Below, one piece after another: positions 13,113 to 19,310 of a stretch of 19,310 nucleotides of DNA (the first letter of the stretch is position 1; each line of letters starts with the position of its first letter). Made by a program: the position numbers and the translations under genes. The notes beneath the pieces were generated by a model. That model worked only from the letters and a program-made list of their open reading frames with translations. It made no database searches and was not told the origin of the DNA. This stretch comes from UBA8110 sp964597275 (lineage in GTDB: Bacteria; SAR324; NAC60-12): positions 1 through 19,310 of the forward strand of contig CAZQXS010000068.1 in the NCBI GenBank assembly GCA_964597275.1, written 5' to 3'.

Positions 13113-13601
13113 TTGCTTGCTCCGGACACTCAGAAGGAAATCGCCCAACTCCTCAGCCGCTATCCCATCAAGCGCAACGCCCTGCTTCCCATCTTGCATG
13201 TGGTGCAAAAGGCCAACGAAGGCTACCTCACCCCGGAACTGCTGGAGGAGGTGGCGGGCATCTGCGAAGTCTCCCAAACCCATGTGGAGGGTGTCATCAG
13301 CTTCTACACGATGTACAAGCTGGAGAAGCCCGGCAAGTTCCACCTGCAAGTCTGCACCTGTGTGCCGTGCTGCCTCGTCGGTGGCGAGGAGCTTTTGGAG
13401 CATGTGGAGGGAAAGCTGGGCACCCACGCCGGACACACGGCGGACGATGGCGTGTTCAGCGTGGAAGAGATGGAGTGCATCGGCGCATGCAGCTACGCCC
13501 CGGCGGTGATCGTCAACGAGGACTACCACGAGAAGATGAATCCAGAAAAAATGGATCGGCTGATGGACGAACTGCGCTCGCAAGGAGAGGCCCATGCTTG
13601 A
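13113..13601 (+). CDS. nuoE: NADH-quinone oxidoreductase subunit E
   Basis: 162 residues from the TTG at 13113, chosen because homologues begin close to this point (LAPDTQKEIAQLLSRYPIKRNALLP). No ribosome-binding site is obvious, and the frame stays open back to a CTG at 13074, so the start is uncertain. It is the 24-kDa [2Fe-2S] subunit of the NADH-oxidising arm of complex I. Cluster N1a ligands are visible as C81-x4-C86 (VCTCVPC) and C122-x3-C126 (CIGAC). The N-terminal helical bundle (GYLTPELLEEVAGICEVS, VEGVISFYTMY) is intact. It overlaps nuoF by 8 bp. No nuoA-D genes precede it: the next gene upstream is the divergent ilvB. Confidence 0.93.
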   Translation: MLAPDTQKEIAQLLSRYPIKRNALLPILHVVQKANEGYLTPELLEEVAGICEVSQTHVEGVISFYTMYKLEKPGKFHLQVCTCVPCCLVGGEELLEHVEGKLGTHAGHTADDGVFSVEEMECIGACSYAPAVIVNEDYHEKMNPEKMDRLMDELRSQGEAHA

Positions 13602-14853
13602 GGAAACGCTGGTGCTCTTCCGGAACATCCGGAATCCCAACTACGACAAGTCCCTCAAGGGCTACAAAAACGCGGGGGGCTTCACGGCGCTGAAAAAGGC
13701 GTTGGAGATGCAGCCCGACGAAATCGTGCAGCTCACCAAGGATTCCGGGTTGCGCGGACGCGGCGGCGCAGGATTCCCGACCGGACTCAAGTGGAGCTTC
13801 ATGGCGAAGGGCACGGGCAAGCCGACCTACCTCGTCTGTAACGCGGATGAGTCGGAACCCGGAACCTGCAAGGACCGCGAATTGATGCTTCACGACCCGC
13901 ACCAGTTCTTGGAGGGCATGATGATCGGCTGCCTCGCGATTGGCTGCCGACACGGCTACATCTACGTCCGGGGCGAGTACTGGCCCTCCATCAAGTCGCT
14001 CAACGCAGCGGTGCAGGAGTTGTACGACGACGGCATCCTTGGCGAAAAGCTCATGGGCACGGGGCCGAAGCTCGACCTCACGGTTCACACGGGCGCGGGA
14101 GCCTACATCTGCGGTGAGGAAACCGCCCTGCTCGACTCAATCGAGGGCAAGCGCGGCCATCCGCGAGTGAAGCCGCCCTTCCCGGCGGTTTCCGGATTCA
14201 ACGCCTGCCCAACCACGGTGAACAACGTCGAAACGCTCACCTGCCTGCCCTTCATCGTCAACGAGGGGGCGGAGGCGTTCAAGGCGTTCGGCCCGGAAAA
14301 CAACGCGGGCACCCACCTCATCAGCCTCAGCGGGCACGTCAACACGCCCGGAGTCTATGAAGTGCGGCTGGACGCGAACCTCAAGGACATCATCTACGAC
14401 CTTGGCGGCGGTATTCCCGACGGCAAGAAGCTCAAGGGCGTGATTCCGGGAGGGGCGTCCTCCTCGGTGCTGACCGCCGACGAGGTGGACGTGACCTATT
14501 CCTTTGACGCACTCGCTCAGGCGGGAACGATGATGGGATCGGCGGCGATCATGGTCTTTGACGAGGACACAGACGCAGTCAAGCTGCTGCACCGCATTGT
14601 GCGGTTCTTCAGCCACGAATCCTGCGGCCAATGCACCCCGTGCCGCGAAGGCACGCACTGGGCGCGCATGATCATCCGGGACTTCATGGACGGCAACGGC
14701 AACGAGCGCAAGCTCAAGCGCCTGCACCGCGTGGGCGGCAACATGATGGGCACCACCGTGTGCGCACTCGGAGATGCCTGCGGAATGCCGATCCAGTCCT
14801 TCACCACCAAGTTCGCAGACGAGTTCCGCGAGGTGCAGGCCCTTGCCGCTTGA
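13594..14853 (+). CDS. nuoF: NADH-quinone oxidoreductase subunit F (NADH/FMN-binding)
   Basis: 419 residues, ATG at 13594 within the end of nuoE, so translation is probably coupled. It binds NADH and FMN and passes electrons to cluster N3. The glycine-rich nucleotide site GLRGRGGAGFPTGLKW lies at residues ~49-64, followed by CNADESEPGT and YICGEETALLDSIEGKRG. N3 ligands are C344, C347 and C350 (SCGQCTPC) plus C390. Length is normal. With NuoE and NuoG it forms the NADH-dehydrogenase module of complex I, so this organism's complex I is expected to use NADH directly, unlike 11-subunit complexes that lack EFG. Confidence 0.97.
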   Translation: MLEETLVLFRNIRNPNYDKSLKGYKNAGGFTALKKALEMQPDEIVQLTKDSGLRGRGGAGFPTGLKWSFMAKGTGKPTYLVCNADESEPGTCKDRELMLHDPHQFLEGMMIGCLAIGCRHGYIYVRGEYWPSIKSLNAAVQELYDDGILGEKLMGTGPKLDLTVHTGAGAYICGEETALLDSIEGKRGHPRVKPPFPAVSGFNACPTTVNNVETLTCLPFIVNEGAEAFKAFGPENNAGTHLISLSGHVNTPGVYEVRLDANLKDIIYDLGGGIPDGKKLKGVIPGGASSSVLTADEVDVTYSFDALAQAGTMMGSAAIMVFDEDTDAVKLLHRIVRFFSHESCGQCTPCREGTHWARMIIRDFMDGNGNERKLKRLHRVGGNMMGTTVCALGDACGMPIQSFTTKFADEFREVQALAA

Positions 14854-14870
14854 CGAAAATTGAAAGGGCC

Positions 14871-16556
14871 ATGCCCGCGACACCAGCAACCAGCAACCAG
14901 CAACCGACACCAGCAATGCCCACTTTCCACTTGGATGGCCAGCCCGTTGAGTTTGAACCGGGAGAGAAGGTGCTGTCTGCCGCACTCCGCGCCGGAGTCG
15001 AGGTTCCGCACTACTGCTTCCATCCCGGACTCTCGGTGGTGGCGACCTGCCGCATGTGCCTCGTGGACGTGGTGGACATGGGCAACGGACGCCCCATGCC
15101 CAAGCTCCAGACCTCGTGTTCGATGGACGCGGTGGAGGGCATGAAGATCGAGACCAAGAACGCGAAGGTCTTGGAATCCCGCGAGGACGTGATGGAGTTC
15201 CTGCTCATCAACCACCCACTCGACTGCCCGATCTGCGACCAGTCCGGCGAGTGCGTGTTGCAGGACTACTCCTTTGACCACGGCACGGGCAAGTCCGAGA
15301 TGGAATACGCCAAGCGCGTGTACGGCTGGCGGGACATCGGCACCTTCGTCGCGCTGGAGCGCAACCGCTGCATCCACTGCACGCGCTGCGACCGCTTCAC
15401 CCGCGAGGTCACGGGCACCAACGAGTTCGGCATGTTCAACCGGGGCCACGAACTGACGGTGGACACCTACGCCGACCGCCCGATGACCAACAAGTTTCAG
15501 GGCAACATGGCGGACCTCTGCCCGGTTGGGGCGATCACGGACAAGGAGTTCCGCTTCAAGCGCCGCGTCTGGCGTCTCAAGAAAACCCCGTCCATCTGCA
15601 CGGGCTGCTCGACGGGCTGCAACATGACCATCGAGTACGACAAGAACGAGGTCTTCCGGCTCAAGCCCCGCGAAAACCAGGCGGTCAACCGCTGGTGGAT
15701 GTGCGACGAGGGCCGCCTCAGCTACCGCGTGATGAACGAGCGCGAGCAGCGCGTCATGAAGCCGCTGGGCCGCGTGCAGGGCGAGTTGCAGCCGATCTCC
15801 TTCGAGCAGGCGTATCAGGCCATTGCCGAGCGCATCACCGCCCTCAATCCGGGGGCCGGAGGCGCACTGGTGCTGAGCGACACGAACGCAAGCAACGAAG
15901 CGCTGTTCATGCTCCGCAAGCTGGCGCAGGACGGCTTGGGCGCGGAGCAGGTCTTCTGCCCCATGCCGGACTGGCAGCAGCCGGATTCGGATTTCTTCAT
16001 TGATTCGCTCATCACCACCGACAAAACGCCCAACCGCGCCGGTGCCCGCGAACTCGGTCTCAGTGGAGTGGCCGATTCCACGGAACTCGATTCCGCGCTG
16101 GAGGCCAACCCGAAAGTGGTGGTCATCCTCGGCAATCCGTTTGCAGAGGCCGCCGAACTCCGGGAGAAACTCGGCAAGGCGCAATTGATCGTGGTGATCG
16201 GCACGCTGCTCAACGGCTGGACCGAGGTTGCCGATGTCGTGCTACCCGGACGGCTGCATTCCGAGCAGGACGCGACCTTCACGAACAAGCAACGGCGCGT
16301 GCAGCGCACCCACGTTGCGGTTCAGGCACCCCGCCAGACCCGCCCGGAGTGGCAGATTCTTGCCGACCTGCTTGCCGCATTGGGCAAGGGAGCCGGACTG
16401 GACAGCGCGGATGCCGTCTTGCAGGCACTCGCGCAAGAGGTGCCCGCCTTTGCGGACTTGTCGCTGGACGGACTCACTGGTGCCGGAGCATTGCTTCCTG
16501 GAGAGGCGAGCGACCCCGGACGCTCCGTTGTGGACACCCGAACGGCCTCCGCCTAA
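14871..16556 (+). CDS. nuoG: NADH-quinone oxidoreductase subunit G (iron-sulfur), short form with N7 site
   Basis: 561 residues from the ATG at 14871 (AAAGGG just upstream). A second in-frame ATG at 14916 starts closer to the conserved domain, and the 15 residues between are encoded by a CAGCAAC tandem repeat. Ligands in order: N1b [2Fe-2S] C49, C60, C63, C83; N5 His/Cys (HPLDCPICDQSGEC); N4/N6-type CIHCTRC with CPVGA; and an N7 motif CTGCSTGC-x27-C, which many bacteria have lost. The molybdopterin-oxidoreductase-like C-terminal domain is shortened compared with the ~700-900 residues common in the family but keeps LPGRLHSEQDATFTN. It carries electrons from FMN toward the quinone site. Followed after 36 bp by nuoJ rather than nuoH. 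Confidence 0.95.
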   Translation: MPATPATSNQQPTPAMPTFHLDGQPVEFEPGEKVLSAALRAGVEVPHYCFHPGLSVVATCRMCLVDVVDMGNGRPMPKLQTSCSMDAVEGMKIETKNAKVLESREDVMEFLLINHPLDCPICDQSGECVLQDYSFDHGTGKSEMEYAKRVYGWRDIGTFVALERNRCIHCTRCDRFTREVTGTNEFGMFNRGHELTVDTYADRPMTNKFQGNMADLCPVGAITDKEFRFKRRVWRLKKTPSICTGCSTGCNMTIEYDKNEVFRLKPRENQAVNRWWMCDEGRLSYRVMNEREQRVMKPLGRVQGELQPISFEQAYQAIAERITALNPGAGGALVLSDTNASNEALFMLRKLAQDGLGAEQVFCPMPDWQQPDSDFFIDSLITTDKTPNRAGARELGLSGVADSTELDSALEANPKVVVILGNPFAEAAELREKLGKAQLIVVIGTLLNGWTEVADVVLPGRLHSEQDATFTNKQRRVQRTHVAVQAPRQTRPEWQILADLLAALGKGAGLDSADAVLQALAQEVPAFADLSLDGLTGAGALLPGEASDPGRSVVDTRTASA

Positions 16557-16592
16557 ACCCCTACCGCCTAAACCCACCGCCGATAAAACCGG

Positions 16593-17105
16593 ATGATCGT
16601 CTTCTTCTACCTTTTCGCTCTGGTCAGCCTGATCACGGCTCTGGGGGTGCTGGTGTTCAAGAACCCCATTCACAGCGCCCTCTGTCTCGTGGGCACCTTC
16701 TTCTGCCTCGGCGCGATCTACGTCATGCTCAACGCCGAGTTCGTCGCGGTCATTCAGGTGTTGGTCTATGCCGGGGCGATCATGGTGCTGTTCCTGTTTG
16801 TGCTGATGCTGCTCTCCACCAAGGACAACGACCAGTACGCGCTCAAGCTCAACGTGCCTCGCGGGTTGGCGGTGGCCATCACGGGACTGCTGATGATTCA
16901 AGTGCTGACGGCCTTCATGGACCCGACCATCCGCTTTGGCGCACCCGGTGACTATCCCGTGGAGCGTATTCAGGAAATCGGTTCCATCACCCTGATCGGG
17001 CAGTTGCTCTTCACCGAGTTCGTGTTGCCCTTCGAGGTCATTTCCATTTTGTTGCTGGTCGCCGTGATTGGGGCGGTCATCATCGCCAAACGCCGCGTTC
17101 CCTGA
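16593..17105 (+). CDS. nuoJ: NADH-quinone oxidoreductase subunit J
   Basis: 170 residues, ATG at 16593, 36 bp after nuoG. A small integral membrane subunit with five predicted hydrophobic segments. The family signature VIQVLVYAGAIMVLFLFVLML is in the third helix, whose central glycine forms the pi-bulge important for coupling quinone reduction to proton movement. The final helix (VISILLLVAVIGAVIIAKRR) ends in a positive cap. It lies directly after nuoG, where nuoH and nuoI are normally found, so subunits H and I must be encoded elsewhere. nuoK starts 8 bp after its stop. Confidence 0.95.
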   Translation: MIVFFYLFALVSLITALGVLVFKNPIHSALCLVGTFFCLGAIYVMLNAEFVAVIQVLVYAGAIMVLFLFVLMLLSTKDNDQYALKLNVPRGLAVAITGLLMIQVLTAFMDPTIRFGAPGDYPVERIQEIGSITLIGQLLFTEFVLPFEVISILLLVAVIGAVIIAKRRVP

Positions 17106-17113
17106 GAGTCCGG

Positions 17114-17416
17114 ATGATTCCCATCTCCCATGTCCTCGTCCTCAGTGCCATGCTCTTTGGCATTGGCGTGTTGGGGGTCATGTTGCGCCGCAACGTGATT
17201 GTCGTTTTCATGAGCATCGAGCTGATGCTCAACGCGGTCAACCTCTCCTTCGTCGGCTTCGCCCGCACGATGGATGACATGACCGGAGTGGTCTTCATCT
17301 TCTTCATCATTGTCGTGGCGGCGGCAGAAGCGGTGGTCGGGCTTTCGATCATCCTCTCGATCTACCGGACCCGCAAGACGCTCAACATAGACGAGTTCAA
17401 TCTGCTCAAGTGGTAG
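17114..17416 (+). CDS. nuoK: NADH-quinone oxidoreductase subunit K
   Basis: 100 residues, the normal length, ATG at 17114. Three transmembrane helices. The conserved membrane glutamates of the proton path are in the second and third helices (MSIELMLNAVNLSF and VVAAAEAVVGLSI). It forms part of the proton-conducting E-channel next to NuoJ. Separated from nuoL by two bases, so clearly in one operon. Confidence 0.96.
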   Translation: MIPISHVLVLSAMLFGIGVLGVMLRRNVIVVFMSIELMLNAVNLSFVGFARTMDDMTGVVFIFFIIVVAAAEAVVGLSIILSIYRTRKTLNIDEFNLLKW

Positions 17417-17418
17417 CC

Positions 17419-19310
<1,892 letters not shown>

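Noticed and set aside
14517..16184. 555-residue open frame antisense to nuoF/nuoG
   Set aside because: Coding shadow of well-conserved complex I genes; no ribosome-binding site or family signature.

Overview
The window is a GC-rich (roughly 60%) piece of a bacterial chromosome, probably a metagenome-derived scaffold because it contains an internal run of exactly 100 N. The near-complete nuoEFG-JKL block, branched-chain amino-acid synthesis genes, lipoate genes and oxidative-stress genes suggest a free-living respiring bacterium. Nothing in the sequence fixes the phylum; a Nitrospinota, Nitrospirota or deltaproteobacterial-type lineage is a guess. TGA is used as a normal stop in most genes, so the code is standard, but one gene needs TGA read as selenocysteine.

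Layout. 1-2040 (+): the 3' part of a thioredoxin-domain/alpha-barrel protein (WCHWC motif), a small antibiotic-biosynthesis-monooxygenase (ABM) fold protein and an intrinsic terminator. 2068-6756 (-): a tight, overlapping cassette read leftward, holding a GcvH-like lipoyl carrier, a lipoate-protein ligase, two radical SAM proteins that look like the LipS1/LipS2 lipoyl-synthase pair, and a second ligase-family protein in which the usual catalytic Lys is Arg. An assembly gap (4130-4229) removes the start of the second radical SAM gene. 6910-9482 (-): DUF3501, an HdrD/GlpC-like iron-sulfur protein with two CCG domains, and a rubrerythrin. 9741-10479 (+): a selenocysteine peroxiredoxin (in-frame TGA exactly at the peroxidatic position) and a glutaredoxin-like protein, divergent from the rubrerythrin. 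10480-12816 (-): acetolactate synthase small (ilvN) and large (ilvB) subunits. 13113-19310 (+): nuoE, nuoF, nuoG, nuoJ, nuoK and nuoL (cut off by the window end), with nuoH and nuoI missing between nuoG and nuoJ.

How the genes may work together. The leftward cassette appears able to load and sulfurate its own lipoyl carrier independently of LipB/LipA. The same pieces (LbpA-type carrier, dedicated ligase, LipS1/LipS2) serve the sulfur-oxidising Hdr-like (sHdr) pathway in other prokaryotes. Here the immediate upstream neighbour is not sHdr but one HdrD-like polypeptide with DUF3501 and rubrerythrin, which suggests a compact lipoyl-thiol redox module. That link is an inference from position only. 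The selenoperoxiredoxin, glutaredoxin and rubrerythrin form a peroxide-defence island next to it.

The strongest observations are the selenocysteine peroxiredoxin, the self-contained lipoyl cassette next to HdrD-like/DUF3501/rubrerythrin, the Lys-to-Arg ligase homologue, and the complex I cluster that jumps from nuoG to nuoJ.
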